Shown here piece by piece: positions 25,023-35,010 of a stretch of 64,000 bases of DNA (positions within the stretch are counted from its first letter, which is position 1; each line of letters begins with the position of its first letter). The notes below the pieces were generated by a model. That model ran no database searches. It had not been told where the DNA came from and saw only the letters and a program-made list of their open reading frames with translations. This DNA comes from an uncultured Butyrivibrio sp. (GTDB lineage: Bacteria > Bacillota > Clostridia > Lachnospirales > Lachnospiraceae). The position numbers were made by a program, and so were the translations under genes. The stretch covers positions 1 through 64,000 of the forward strand of contig CAMNEA010000006.1 of NCBI GenBank assembly GCA_946536145.1. The letters run 5' to 3'.

Positions 25023-26972
25023 TTACATCTTTTCGTAGAATACTTCCCCATGCCAGAACTTGGTCTGAAGCTCATTCTTGGTCACAGGTACGCACAGATA
25101 ATCTCCGAGTATGCTCTTTACGCTTGCGTCACTCACAAGGTCGTAGCACTGTTTGTCATCTATTCCGCTAAGGACAACCACTTTTCCGAGCTGCCTTATC
25201 ATTGATATTCTGTTGCGCAGTAGTATTTCTCCCTGTCCGGCACCGGCGCTTTCAATTATCCTCTTTACATTGATGACAATTCCGTCAAGCTTGTCAATGA
25301 TACTGCGCCCCATTCCCATTAGCTCCGGATCAGAGTTGACCATCATGAATCTGATGTTCATCGCACGGAACCTGTCTATGACATACATGAGCTCTTCACG
25401 CGCCTGTACAGCAATCTGATCATTGACGTCAAAAAGTATCATAGACGGATCCACCCCGTACTTTTCAAGGAGTTGCTCAACCCTGTTTACCAGTTCTTCC
25501 TTGATGACCTGAACGGACATTATGTGTATGACCATCGCGGATATATCTATCCCGCTCCTGACAACTCCTGCCTTGATAAACCGAAATACGGACTCTATCA
25601 TTCTGTACTCAAGTTCCTCAACAAAACCGCCATCCTCTGCCACCGCCATAAACTCAGAAAATCTGATCTGTCCAAGTTCCACATCCTTTAATGTAAGAAG
25701 AACATCCGCAGATACGATCCGAAGCGTTTCCTTGTCATAGACCGGTTGGTACATGACCCTGAAGGTGTCATTGTTCATGCTACGCACTATCGCTTTTTCA
25801 ACCGCAATCCTTCTGAACAGGAAATCAATATCTTTTCCCTTGAGCACGTTCTTATCGGTATCATCAATATTAGCATCCTGCAAAAGAAGGATATCGTTGG
25901 CTGCGTTGAACTCCTCGGGGCACTTGGCGCACAGAACTTTTGCCTTTATTATTGCAGGGCCTGTGCCTGTGTCAAAGCTCTCAAGCATTCTCTCCTCAAT
26001 CCTGTCTAGCATGCCGTAGACCTTGGACTGCTCAGCATCCTTGCACACCATAAAAAACTGCCCGCCGGTAGTTCTGTATACCTCGTCTTTGTCATCAAGC
26101 ATGAGCAGAAAGTCAGCAATCTGATTGGTGACTCTGTCAAAACTGTCGTATCCTATCACTCTTCTGTAAAGCTCTGAATTGATGACTCTGACGCAAATAA
26201 CATAAAAGCTTCTTCCCGTATCCAGCAGAGTATTCAGATCAAATACAAGGGCAGCTCTGTTGTTCGCCCTGGTCTTGTAGTCCATGCGGTAGTCATCCCT
26301 CTCGATCATGATCATGATACCCATAAGTCCAAGTGCCTCGCAGATGAGTTCACTTATGATCTCCGGGAAAAACATCTGAATCAGAGTTCCGGTTGCGGCA
26401 AGTCCAAGAAAATAAAACATCGCGATCTTCTGCAGGATATTCATTGTCCGCCAGTGACGCCACAGAAAATAAGCACAGAATAAAAGGTACAACCCGCTTA
26501 TAAAATATGCCACATAAATGCCGATGCCCCTTGTATAGCTTAAATCATCGTGCATCAAAAATATAAAATTTGTTGCGGGATTTGTTATGACCGCGATCTC
26601 CAAAATCGCAAACGGCGCCATGAGAAGCAGCAGAACACTTTTTTTGAAGCGGTAATACACGTCACATACAACCGCAATATACAGCCAGAATATGGGAGCC
26701 ACGACCATATGTGTTGCGTAATAGATGTACCGGCATAAATAGACGATGATAAAGCTTGCTCTGTACGGAAGATCTGATGCCTTTACAGTGACCGTAATTA
26801 TTCCGGTCAGACTGTCAATGAGTGTTATAAATAGAAGTACCATAAACAGGCGGGTGCGAAATCTCTTTCTTGAAAGAGTCCGCATCACCGCCGAATAAAA
26901 GATACATGTCATGCAGATTATTGCAGCAGCAATCCTAAAAGACAGACCGCCCGCAGGATTCATTTCTGCCAT
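25023..26972 (-). CDS. 7TM membrane protein with degenerate GGDEF and EAL domains
   Basis: The 649-residue protein has about seven N-terminal helices (residues 10-225), a GGDEF-like domain whose signature reads TGGQF, and an EAL-like domain from about residue 385. All key EAL motifs are changed: EAL reads SADVLL, the DDFG region reads NSDPE, and the catalytic Glu and Lys positions are lost. It should neither make nor break c-di-GMP and may bind it or a partner. Its first 300 residues parallel the hybrid kinase at 27732-31523 (YRMD versus DRMD after the helices, GYDSF versus GYESF), so it looks like a kinase-less paralogue. It is the last gene of the four-gene operon, 3 bases after the regulator. 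Confidence 0.85.
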   Translation of the reverse strand: MAEMNPAGGLSFRIAAAIICMTCIFYSAVMRTLSRKRFRTRLFMVLLFITLIDSLTGIITVTVKASDLPYRASFIIVYLCRYIYYATHMVVAPIFWLYIAVVCDVYYRFKKSVLLLLMAPFAILEIAVITNPATNFIFLMHDDLSYTRGIGIYVAYFISGLYLLFCAYFLWRHWRTMNILQKIAMFYFLGLAATGTLIQMFFPEIISELICEALGLMGIMIMIERDDYRMDYKTRANNRAALVFDLNTLLDTGRSFYVICVRVINSELYRRVIGYDSFDRVTNQIADFLLMLDDKDEVYRTTGGQFFMVCKDAEQSKVYGMLDRIEERMLESFDTGTGPAIIKAKVLCAKCPEEFNAANDILLLQDANIDDTDKNVLKGKDIDFLFRRIAVEKAIVRSMNNDTFRVMYQPVYDKETLRIVSADVLLTLKDVELGQIRFSEFMAVAEDGGFVEELEYRMIESVFRFIKAGVVRSGIDISAMVIHIMSVQVIKEELVNRVEQLLEKYGVDPSMILFDVNDQIAVQAREELMYVIDRFRAMNIRFMMVNSDPELMGMGRSIIDKLDGIVINVKRIIESAGAGQGEILLRNRISMIRQLGKVVVLSGIDDKQCYDLVSDASVKSILGDYLCVPVTKNELQTKFWHGEVFYEKM

Positions 26973-26975
26973 TAT

Positions 26976-27728
26976 CTACCTCTGTTTAAAAAACTTGTCA
27001 AGCGTTGTAAGGAGCTTATCTTTGGATATGCTCTTTAACAGATAATCAGCAGGTTTTAGGGAAACAACTTTTGTCACGCTCTCCTTATCATTCTTTCCTG
27101 TAAGGAACATGACAGGTGTAGAACTGGCAAAAGACTCGCTCTTTATCATCTCAAGAACCTTGGGTCCGTCAAGCACCGGCATATCATAATCAAGCAGGAT
27201 CAGATCTGCCTTGTTGGTAGCAAGCCATGCAATAGCCTGAGTCCCGGAATTTGCCATTCCTATCCTGTAGGTTGACTTGAGCCACTCCCTCAGCATCTGA
27301 AGATAAGTAAGGTCATCGTCCACTATGAGAATGCACTTTCTTCTCTGCATCTCAAACTCATCATCTGTCACAATCATGACCTTTGAGATCAGATCTGCCA
27401 TATCAAGAGGTCTTGCTATCTCAAAAGCCAGATCCTCCCTGGGAACGTACCTATGAACAAGGTCGAAGGCATGCTTCTCCCCTATCACGATCATTATCAT
27501 GTTCTCTTCCACACACAGATCCTTGAAATAGACCATGGCATCCCGGTGCTCTTCAAGTTCAGAATCCGTATAGAGCAAAATAAGATTGGTATTATTCTTC
27601 TTTTTGCTCAGTTCCGCCACCGAGTATGATGACTCCTCAACATTATATTTTGCGCCGATCAGCGCGTTCTTAATGGCATTTACCAAAAAGGTGGATTCAT
27701 TTCTTACCAGTAAGATTTTCTTAAACAT
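26976..27728 (-). CDS. response regulator with N-terminal pseudo-receiver half
   Basis: The 250-residue protein has a C-terminal receiver (about residues 131-250) with IVDDD (135-139), phospho-acceptor Asp180 in LLDYDMP, Thr210 in FLTGK and Lys232. The N-terminal 120 residues start like a receiver (KKILLVRNESTFL) but lack the acidic residues. It has no output domain. It is the paralogue of the regulator at 8285-9046, with long shared runs such as ANSGT and NKADLILLDY. It lies between the hybrid kinase and the kinase-less paralogue with 3-base gaps, and so is the likely relay partner. Confidence 0.9.
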   Translation of the reverse strand: MFKKILLVRNESTFLVNAIKNALIGAKYNVEESSYSVAELSKKKNNTNLILLYTDSELEEHRDAMVYFKDLCVEENMIMIVIGEKHAFDLVHRYVPREDLAFEIARPLDMADLISKVMIVTDDEFEMQRRKCILIVDDDLTYLQMLREWLKSTYRIGMANSGTQAIAWLATNKADLILLDYDMPVLDGPKVLEMIKSESFASSTPVMFLTGKNDKESVTKVVSLKPADYLLKSISKDKLLTTLDKFFKQR

Positions 27729-27731
27729 ATA

Positions 27732-30700
27732 TTACTCCTGTGCGCTAAGCCCCTCCCGGGCCAGATTTACTATTTCGTCCCACTGCAGCTTGTAGGCAAG
27801 ATCACCTATCTTCCTGAATATCCTTTCGTCATTCTCAGGGATATCATACTTTTTAAGAGAATCCAGAATGAAGGTCAGGGTATCATAGTCAAGTGTTCTG
27901 CTGACTTCCACTATGCTCTGATATGCATCAACAATCTGCGATCTGCTGATTGCTTCCCTGCCCTGCCTGTCGTCCTCGCTCTCGCCACCGCCGGCTATCT
28001 CCGGGATCCCTGAGAGTGAATGTCTGACCAGCATATATGTGTTCATAAGTTCATTCTGACAGGTATTTATTGTCTCAACGTCATTCTCATTTCCGGCCTT
28101 TTCCATTCTCTCCGCAAGCTTCGACAGATCTTTTGCACCAATAGTCCTGCTGGTACTCTTAAGCGAATGAACGTAGCTGGTGTAGTCCTTGATGTTCCCT
28201 TCCTCAAAAGCTGTTGTGATATTGTTCTCAGTCATATCGATAGATTCATAAAAGACTTTAAGAATGCTCAGATAGCTGTCAACGCTTCCACAGTTCTTAA
28301 GTCCCTCAGAGGCATCTATCTCTTCAAGATTTTTTATCCACTCAGGATATTCTTCGTTTGAAGCGCCGCTGTCAATGGTGCTTTCCGCTTCTTCCTCATC
28401 CGATACAACGACCTTGTCCTTTGGAAGATACCTAATAAGGCACTCCTCAAGCCTGTCGCTCTCTATGGGCTTACTGAGATAATCATCAAAACCTTCCCTG
28501 AGGAAGTTCTCCCTTGCTCCTGATATCGCGTTTGCCGTAAGGACTACAACAGGAGTATCCCGGTTAGGACTGTCTGTGTCCTTCTTCATGTTCTCAAGGG
28601 TCTCTATTCCATCCATCTCCGGCATCCGGTAGTCAAGGAAGATGATGTCGTATTTTTTGCTGTGCTGTTTTTCAAGACACTCGGCTCCGCTTCTGGCGGA
28701 CTCGATCTTCATCTTAGTCGGCTTGAGCAGCTCTCTTATTACAACATGATTCATTGGAGTGTCATCGACAACAAGTACGACAGCTTCCGGAGCTGTGAAT
28801 CTCTCCTTGTACTTCTTTCTCTCTTTAGCGGACTGGGCAAGCCTTGTCTTAAAGTCGCCTATAGGCTCGTCCCTGACTATCTTCTGCGGCAGTATGGCTG
28901 TGAAAGTAGACCCTTTGCCGTATTCGCTGTCAACGAGGATGGTTCCTCCCATGAGCTCAAGGAGCGAACTTGTGATGGCAAGACCCAGGCCGCTTCCCTC
29001 TACGGTCTTGTTCTTGTCGATGTCAAGCCTCTTGAACTTCTCAAAGAGTTTCTCCTTATCTTCATCGCGTATGCCAAGCCCCGTGTCTGTTACATCAATC
29101 TTAAGCGTGAGAAGATCCTTAAAGTCTCTTTTCCCGCTTACACTAAGTGTCACGCTTCCGACGTTTGTATACTTTATTGCATTGTTGAGGATGTTTACCA
29201 TGATCTGGCGTATCCTCATTTCATCGCCGTACATCGCATCCGGCAGTGTGTCATCTATTTTGAAGATAAGATCCAGAGCCTTCTGCTCCGCCTTGATATG
29301 TACCATGTTGTAGACATCATTGAGCACCGAGCTGATGTCGTACTCCGCCTCATGGATCTCCATGCTTCCGGATTCTATCTTGGAAAAGTCAAGGATATCG
29401 TTTATAAGGGAAAGAAGTGTCCTGCCTGCCCCTTCGATATTCTGGGCATACTCCAGGATCTTTTCGTCCTTGCACTCCCTGAGGATCACCTCGTTCATGC
29501 CAAGCACTGCATTGATAGGTGTCCTGATCTCATGGGACATATTTGCCAGGAAATTGGTCTTGGCATCGTTAGCGGCCTTCGCCCTTCTCTCCTCCATCCT
29601 GGCAAGCTCAGTTGCCTTGAGGATCGCGATAAACTCAGTTTTGCTCACCGGCTCGGAGAAATATGTGCCCTTCACGTAATTGCACTTAATGTGTGCAATT
29701 GCATTGACGCACTCCTGATTATCAACATTATCAATGACGATCTTAACGCCCATCTGGTTCATCATCCTGAGCCTGTTCTCAAGAATGATCCTGTTCTGTG
29801 AGTGTTCATCGCTTCCGGCAAGAAGTGACGCGTCCATCTTGACACCTTCAAAGTTCAGTGAGGATGCGGACTGCATGTTAAAAAATCCCGTTCCGTATTC
29901 ATCCATGAAGAAGCGGATTCCGTCGCTTCTAAGCTCCTTAAGAATGTTTACAAGTACATTCTGATCCGTCGCCGCCGCCGATTCGGTTATGTTGAAAACT
30001 ATCTGCGATGCCCTGACACCATATTTTGACAGGAGTTTCCTGACCCTGCTGATAAAGTCGGATCTGATGATCTGAACTGACGAGAGGGCTATTTCAATAA
30101 ACTCAAGCCCCATTTCCTCAGCTATGCCGCCGCCCAGGAAATAAAACGCTTCCTCGATGGTGAACCATCCAAGGCTCTCGATCATGCCTGTCTGCTCCGC
30201 TATCGGCAAAAATTCATCTGCATCGATCTCTCCAAGCTCCCTGTCCCTGAAGTGAAGGGAAGCCTGAGCTGCGCATATAGCGTGATCATCCTGTGTATAT
30301 ACAGGCTCAAAATATACCTTAAAGCTCTGATCCTCGATTCCTCTTCTCACTGCATTTTCAACCTCTGCCTTCCGAAGCAGGAAGTCGAGGTCACTTCCGT
30401 AGAGCGCCCTGTCGCCGGCTATGTCTATCGCCGCATCCGATAAAAGGAATATCTGGTCTATGCTGCTGAACTGCTCAGGGCTCTTTGCAAGCAGGACATA
30501 GCCCTTTAAGTAGACCTTGTTGTCCCCGATTATCCATTCATTGTCAATTCTCTCTTTCAGCGTATTCGCATAAGCTATCGCGCTCTCATCGTCAAGCCCG
30601 GGGCATATTATCATAAAACTGTCACCGGAAACCCTGTATATGTCAAACCTTGATCCGTCAGATACGGAGTAGACCACTATCTGTGCAAGGATGCTCTCAA

Positions 30701-31523
30701 AGCTCTCATATCCCACGATCTTTCTGTAGACATCCGCATTGGTTATCCTTATGCATATCGTGTGGAATTGTCTCTTGTATTTGAAATAGCTCGCCACGTC
30801 CTTGGAAAACGCGTTGCGGTTAAATGCTCCGGTAGGAAGATCCATCCTGTCATCATCATTTTCAAGCACGATCATTATGCCCATGAAACCGATGGCTTCG
30901 CACATGAGCTCACATTTGACACCGATAAAGAACAACTGTATCAGGGTGCCGGCTATAACTATTATAAAAAAGTAGATGAGTGCAAACTTCTTTAATCTGT
31001 TAAGAGTATTCCAGTACAAAAGAAGCGCCACTATCGCGAAAAGGAGATAAAAAGCTGCCTGAACATAGGCCAGATACACGCCGAAATTCCTGTGAAGAAC
31101 GAGGTTCTCATCATAGTAATAGACAAGATGCAGCAGAGGATTAAAAAGAACCATCATCTCCAGGATATAGAAAGGCATGACTATAAGAGTCTGTGCTTTT
31201 TTGGAAAATCTGTAGGAGACATTGCAGACAAGAATAATATAAAGCGCAAAAAAAGGAGCTATGGCATAGTGGGTTATGTAGTAGGCAAACTGGAGCACAT
31301 CAACTAAAACGAGCTTGATTCCCTGGGATAGCTCGCTTCCTGTTACAAGTACTCCAGCTATGACTGTAATTGCATTCAGCATTACAATCACAAGATTCGC
31401 AATAAACAGCCGGTTCTTTAATCTCATCTTCCTGCGCATTAAGATCGAGTAAAACAGGCAGGTAATTGTAATGACTACAGCAGACAGATTAAAGGTTACG
31501 CTTCCAATGCCTTCTACATCCAT
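27732..31523 (-). CDS. hybrid histidine kinase: 7TM-GGDEF-EAL-HisKA-HATPase-REC-Hpt
   Basis: The 1263-residue protein has, in order: seven helices (10-220); a GGDEF-like domain with SGDSF (299-303); an EAL-like domain (about 385-635) with changed catalytic motifs (AAQASL, Asn511 for the first Glu of EITES, DEYG for DDFG, IDNVD for AEGVE); HisKA with His664 in NMSHEIRTP; HATPase with NNAIKYT, DTGLGI and GSGLGLAI; a receiver with Asp964 in FLDYRMP and Lys1018; Hpt with His1119 in VHSLKSTSRTIGA; and a C-terminal module (1195-1263). The kinase relay looks fully functional while the c-di-GMP domains look inactive. This suggests a membrane sensor kinase tuned by nucleotide binding. It sits mid-operon. 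Confidence 0.92.
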   Translation of the reverse strand: MDVEGIGSVTFNLSAVVITITCLFYSILMRRKMRLKNRLFIANLVIVMLNAITVIAGVLVTGSELSQGIKLVLVDVLQFAYYITHYAIAPFFALYIILVCNVSYRFSKKAQTLIVMPFYILEMMVLFNPLLHLVYYYDENLVLHRNFGVYLAYVQAAFYLLFAIVALLLYWNTLNRLKKFALIYFFIIVIAGTLIQLFFIGVKCELMCEAIGFMGIMIVLENDDDRMDLPTGAFNRNAFSKDVASYFKYKRQFHTICIRITNADVYRKIVGYESFESILAQIVVYSVSDGSRFDIYRVSGDSFMIICPGLDDESAIAYANTLKERIDNEWIIGDNKVYLKGYVLLAKSPEQFSSIDQIFLLSDAAIDIAGDRALYGSDLDFLLRKAEVENAVRRGIEDQSFKVYFEPVYTQDDHAICAAQASLHFRDRELGEIDADEFLPIAEQTGMIESLGWFTIEEAFYFLGGGIAEEMGLEFIEIALSSVQIIRSDFISRVRKLLSKYGVRASQIVFNITESAAATDQNVLVNILKELRSDGIRFFMDEYGTGFFNMQSASSLNFEGVKMDASLLAGSDEHSQNRIILENRLRMMNQMGVKIVIDNVDNQECVNAIAHIKCNYVKGTYFSEPVSKTEFIAILKATELARMEERRAKAANDAKTNFLANMSHEIRTPINAVLGMNEVILRECKDEKILEYAQNIEGAGRTLLSLINDILDFSKIESGSMEIHEAEYDISSVLNDVYNMVHIKAEQKALDLIFKIDDTLPDAMYGDEMRIRQIMVNILNNAIKYTNVGSVTLSVSGKRDFKDLLTLKIDVTDTGLGIRDEDKEKLFEKFKRLDIDKNKTVEGSGLGLAITSSLLELMGGTILVDSEYGKGSTFTAILPQKIVRDEPIGDFKTRLAQSAKERKKYKERFTAPEAVVLVVDDTPMNHVVIRELLKPTKMKIESARSGAECLEKQHSKKYDIIFLDYRMPEMDGIETLENMKKDTDSPNRDTPVVVLTANAISGARENFLREGFDDYLSKPIESDRLEECLIRYLPKDKVVVSDEEEAESTIDSGASNEEYPEWIKNLEEIDASEGLKNCGSVDSYLSILKVFYESIDMTENNITTAFEEGNIKDYTSYVHSLKSTSRTIGAKDLSKLAERMEKAGNENDVETINTCQNELMNTYMLVRHSLSGIPEIAGGGESEDDRQGREAISRSQIVDAYQSIVEVSRTLDYDTLTFILDSLKKYDIPENDERIFRKIGDLAYKLQWDEIVNLAREGLSAQE

Positions 31524-31538
31524 ATACAGCCATATTCC

Positions 31539-32762
31539 TTATGCGGGAATCAGGTCACGATACCACCTGAGTGCTCCAAGATATGCGGTGTAAACATCAT
31601 TGATATCGATATCTTCAAGGACAAGAAGTCTGGAAACTTCAGTCCAGTCCGCATCCTCGTAGCGCTTAATAAAATTGAGCACCTTGGCAAAATCGCCCTT
31701 TCCGTTTAAAAGTGCCTCTTTGATATTCTTGGACACCTGGACCATTTCAAGAGCTTCCTCCATGGTCTTGTCCAGCATTATATCAAGTGCCGAGAACAGT
31801 CCCATGATAAACAGTTCCTGAGACTGCATGGCAAGCTCAAAGTTACCTGCAAGGTTCTCCGCAAATTTCGCCCTTATCATTACAAGCCTTACGATCTCAC
31901 TGGGCTTATCCGCACAGAGTTCTTTGGTGACCGCTGTATTGATCCACCTCTTAAGTTCCTTCTGTCCGAGCATGGCTGCTGCGTGCCGGATTGATGTTAT
32001 CTCTGAATTGAGAGCCATTCTGTTGACGATCTCAAGAAGTGAGATAACAAGTGCAGGATCCTTGCCGATTACATCTGCAGCATCAGTAAGGTCATAGTCG
32101 GGTGCGTTTACAACGTTGAGCAGTTCAATATAGTTGACCTTAAGGGGGCTGACTTCCGAATCGGTTGTGTTTTTAGGCAGTCTGAAGAAACCTCCCTCGT
32201 AGAGGTCATATCCGCCGTCCTTTACAAGCTCGTCATACTGCTCCTGCGTATCAACATTGACAGCGCACAGCTTAATCCCCGGATACTGATGACTGAAGTA
32301 GATCCTGGCTTTTGAAATATCAATCTTCTGATGGTCAAGAAGAATGTAATCGCAGCGGCTGATTATTTCTTTGTAAGCCTCAAAACTGCTGATGGGGAGC
32401 TTTCTTATGGCGAGTCTGTAGCCCTGCTCCTTAAGCTCTTTTACTCTCTTTATGAAATTCTCCTCCGGCAATATGGTGTTGTCCATCAGGAGTACTACCT
32501 TGTTCGCCGGTACAGTGCATTGCAGTGAAATCTCCGCGAAAACAGAGAACTGATTCACGGGCACAAATACCTCTTTGCCCCCAGAAAGAGTCGCGACACC
32601 CATGCTGCTGACAACCTCAAGCTCGTGAACCGTTCCGGCCCCGTCAAATCTCGCTCCGGACATCAGACTCGGGTTTAGAAAATAGTTTTCTTTTCGCGCA
32701 AAAACAGAGTATGCGCAGACAGTCATCTTATCATCAAAAAGGGGTATCAATGTAGCAAGCAT
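31539..32762 (-). CDS. EAL-HDOD signalling protein (YuxH type)
   Basis: The 407-residue cytoplasmic protein has an N-terminal EAL-like half (PVNQFSVFAEISLQC, KELKEQGYRLAIRKLP) with no intact catalytic motif. Its C-terminal HDOD domain (about 200-400) is recognisable by VNYIELLNVVNAPDYDL, VIGKDPALVISLLEIVNRM and IRHAAAMLGQKELKRWI. HDOD is a degenerate HD fold used in regulatory protein contacts. The gene follows AAAGGAG and leads the operon, 15 bases ahead of the hybrid kinase. It is a third inactive EAL protein in the same operon. Confidence 0.9.
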   Translation of the reverse strand: MLATLIPLFDDKMTVCAYSVFARKENYFLNPSLMSGARFDGAGTVHELEVVSSMGVATLSGGKEVFVPVNQFSVFAEISLQCTVPANKVVLLMDNTILPEENFIKRVKELKEQGYRLAIRKLPISSFEAYKEIISRCDYILLDHQKIDISKARIYFSHQYPGIKLCAVNVDTQEQYDELVKDGGYDLYEGGFFRLPKNTTDSEVSPLKVNYIELLNVVNAPDYDLTDAADVIGKDPALVISLLEIVNRMALNSEITSIRHAAAMLGQKELKRWINTAVTKELCADKPSEIVRLVMIRAKFAENLAGNFELAMQSQELFIMGLFSALDIMLDKTMEEALEMVQVSKNIKEALLNGKGDFAKVLNFIKRYEDADWTEVSRLLVLEDIDINDVYTAYLGALRWYRDLIPA

Positions 32763-32859
32763 ATATTTCTCCTTTCAGCCGTTGGAAAGATAAACCTCCG
32801 CTTACTACTATTGTACCTCTTTACAATGATTAAACCAATTATTTTTTTATAAAATTCCG

Positions 32860-33774
32860 TCATTCATCTGTCGTCTTGTCAATTATATACCTGGGTCTTC
32901 CCTTGACCTCATCGTATATCTTGGAAATGTAAAATCCTATTATACCAAGTCCTATCATGGTAAAGGATCCAATGAAGCACTGAAGTATGATAACGGTTGT
33001 AAATCCTGCCTGAGCGGTCCCCTGGAAAAACCTGACCAGTGCCTCGATACTTGTAGCCAGTCCCACAACAAATACGATGATTCCAAGTATGGTAACGAGC
33101 TGCATCGGTGCCGAAGTAAAAGACGAAATATTGGTAAGGGCATATTTCACAAGAGAGAGCGTGCTCCACTTGGATACTCCGGCCTCCCTCTCCCTGACCT
33201 CATACTCCACCTCGATGGACTTAAATCCGATCCATGAAGAAAGAGCCCTGAAAAAAGCATTCTTCTCGTTCATATTAAGAAGTACATTGACTGCCTTGCG
33301 GTCGAGAAGTTTGAAGTCTGAAGCCCTGGACATATCAAAGCCGACAGATCCGGACATTATGTTGTAAAAACTCCTTGCAGCAAATCTGTGAAGGCCGCTC
33401 TCTTTGCCCCTGTCCGACTTAACTCCCTCGACAATCTCGTAGCCCTGTTCCCAGAGTCTGTACATCTCAACGATCTTCTCAGGCGGATGCTGCAGATCAC
33501 AGTCGATCACAACGCAGCAGTCTCCACGGGCAGTAGCAAGTCCGGCAAAGATTGCCGACTCCTTGCCGAAGTTCCTCGAAAAGCACACTCCTCTGACTGT
33601 GTCTATCATCCCGGCCTGTTCAGTTATCCTGTCCCAGGTATGGTCCCCGGAGCCGTCATTAATAAACAGAAGCTCATGTGGAATCTGAGCCTCATCAAGT
33701 ATCTTATCTATTACAGAGGCGGTCTTGGGTATGATCTCCTCTTCGTTATATGCAGGTATAATTACTGAAAGCAA
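32860..33774 (-). CDS. GT2 family glycosyltransferase (polyprenyl-phosphate type)
   Basis: The 304-residue enzyme has a GT-A catalytic domain with [11 protein letters not shown] at the start, [12 protein letters not shown] and the metal-binding [13 protein letters not shown], followed by two C-terminal helices (about 235-295). This GtrB/YkcC/DPM1-like arrangement transfers a sugar from a nucleotide donor to undecaprenyl phosphate at the inner membrane face. It is divergent from glgC with about 90 bases between. The acceptor polymer is unknown. Confidence 0.92.
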   Translation of the reverse strand: MLSVIIPAYNEEEIIPKTASVIDKILDEAQIPHELLFINDGSGDHTWDRITEQAGMIDTVRGVCFSRNFGKESAIFAGLATARGDCCVVIDCDLQHPPEKIVEMYRLWEQGYEIVEGVKSDRGKESGLHRFAARSFYNIMSGSVGFDMSRASDFKLLDRKAVNVLLNMNEKNAFFRALSSWIGFKSIEVEYEVREREAGVSKWSTLSLVKYALTNISSFTSAPMQLVTILGIIVFVVGLATSIEALVRFFQGTAQAGFTTVIILQCFIGSFTMIGLGIIGFYISKIYDEVKGRPRYIIDKTTDE

Positions 33775-33867
33775 GTCTCTCCTATCCTTTCATGCTTGAT
33801 TAAAATCCTCGCACATTATATCATAGAATATATGGTATTTCTACAAAATAACACAGGGGGACCTATT

Positions 33868-35010
33868 ATGGCACAGAACGAAATGTTAGCTATGATTCTG
33901 GCTGGCGGTCGTGGTAGCAGGCTCAAAGACCTTACCACCAAGGTGGCCAAACCGGCAGTTTACTACGGTGGCAAATATCGTATTATCGATTTCCCGTTAA
34001 GTAACTGCGCCAACAGCGGTATCAACACAGTCGGTGTCCTCACTCAGTACGAATCGGTTCTGCTCAACAGTTATGTGGCGCAGGACGGACGCTGGGGTCT
34101 GGATTCCAAAGATAGTGGTGTATATGTACTCACTCCTCGCGAAAAAGCTGATGAGGGACTTGACGTATATCGCGGTACTGCTGATGCAATTTCTCAGAAC
34201 ATCGATTTTATCGATAACTATGATCCGGAATATCTTCTTATTCTTTCCGGAGATCACATCTACAAAATGAATTATGATCAGATGCTTGACTATCACAAGG
34301 AGATGAAAGCCGAAGCTACAATTGCCGTACGTCCTGTTCCCCTTAAGGAGGCCAGCAGATTCGGCATCATGAACACCGATGGACACGGCAAGATCGTAGA
34401 ATTTGAAGAAAAGCCCGCAAAACCCAAGAGCAATCTGGCATCAATGGGTATCTACATTTTCAACTGGAAGCCTCTTCGCAAGATGCTCATTGAGGACATG
34501 AAGAGCCAGGAATCCAACCACGATTTCGGCAAGGATATCATTCCCAAGATGCTCGCGGATGAGAAGGCACTCTTCGCTTATGAGTTCAAGGGCTACTGGA
34601 AGGATGTTGGAACCATCGACTCCCTCTGGGAAGCAAACATGGATCTTCTCGATCCCAAGAACTCCCTCAATCTCAATGATTCCTCATGGCTGATCTACAC
34701 AGAGGATATATCCACTCTTCCTCAGTACATAGGCAAAGATGCCAAGATCAAATGCGCTTATATCACACAGGGCGTAAGAGTTGAGGGAAGTGTAACCAAC
34801 TCAGTTCTGTTCACAGGCGCTGTGGTCGGCAAGAACGCCAAGGTAACCGATTCCGTACTGATGCCCGGTGTTGTAGTTGAAGACGGAGCGCAGGTTACAA
34901 GAGCTCTCGTGGCAGAGAATGTGCGCATCGGCCAGAAAGCCAAGGTTGGTGACAAGAACAGTGAAAACATTGAACTCGTTGCTAAAAATGTGAAAGGAGG
35001 TACAAATTAA
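33868..35010 (+). CDS. glgC: glucose-1-phosphate adenylyltransferase, catalytic subunit
   Basis: The ATG at 33868 follows GGGGG and begins [19 protein letters not shown]; an in-frame extension has no site. The 380-residue enzyme shows the nucleotide-binding [28 protein letters not shown]-type text ([11 protein letters not shown]), YWKDVGTID and a left-handed beta-helix C-terminus. It makes ADP-glucose for glycogen. Its stop overlaps the glgD start (TAATG), indicating translational coupling and a GlgC/GlgD heteromer as known in Bacillota. Confidence 0.97.
   Translation: MAQNEMLAMILAGGRGSRLKDLTTKVAKPAVYYGGKYRIIDFPLSNCANSGINTVGVLTQYESVLLNSYVAQDGRWGLDSKDSGVYVLTPREKADEGLDVYRGTADAISQNIDFIDNYDPEYLLILSGDHIYKMNYDQMLDYHKEMKAEATIAVRPVPLKEASRFGIMNTDGHGKIVEFEEKPAKPKSNLASMGIYIFNWKPLRKMLIEDMKSQESNHDFGKDIIPKMLADEKALFAYEFKGYWKDVGTIDSLWEANMDLLDPKNSLNLNDSSWLIYTEDISTLPQYIGKDAKIKCAYITQGVRVEGSVTNSVLFTGAVVGKNAKVTDSVLMPGVVVEDGAQVTRALVAENVRIGQKAKVGDKNSENIELVAKNVKGGTN

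Noticed and set aside
28662..29801. Long plus-strand open frame of about 379 codons
   Set aside because: It lies wholly antisense to the hybrid kinase gene, whose domains and motifs are unmistakable. The plus frame has no domain, no ribosome site and reflects codon bias of the other strand.
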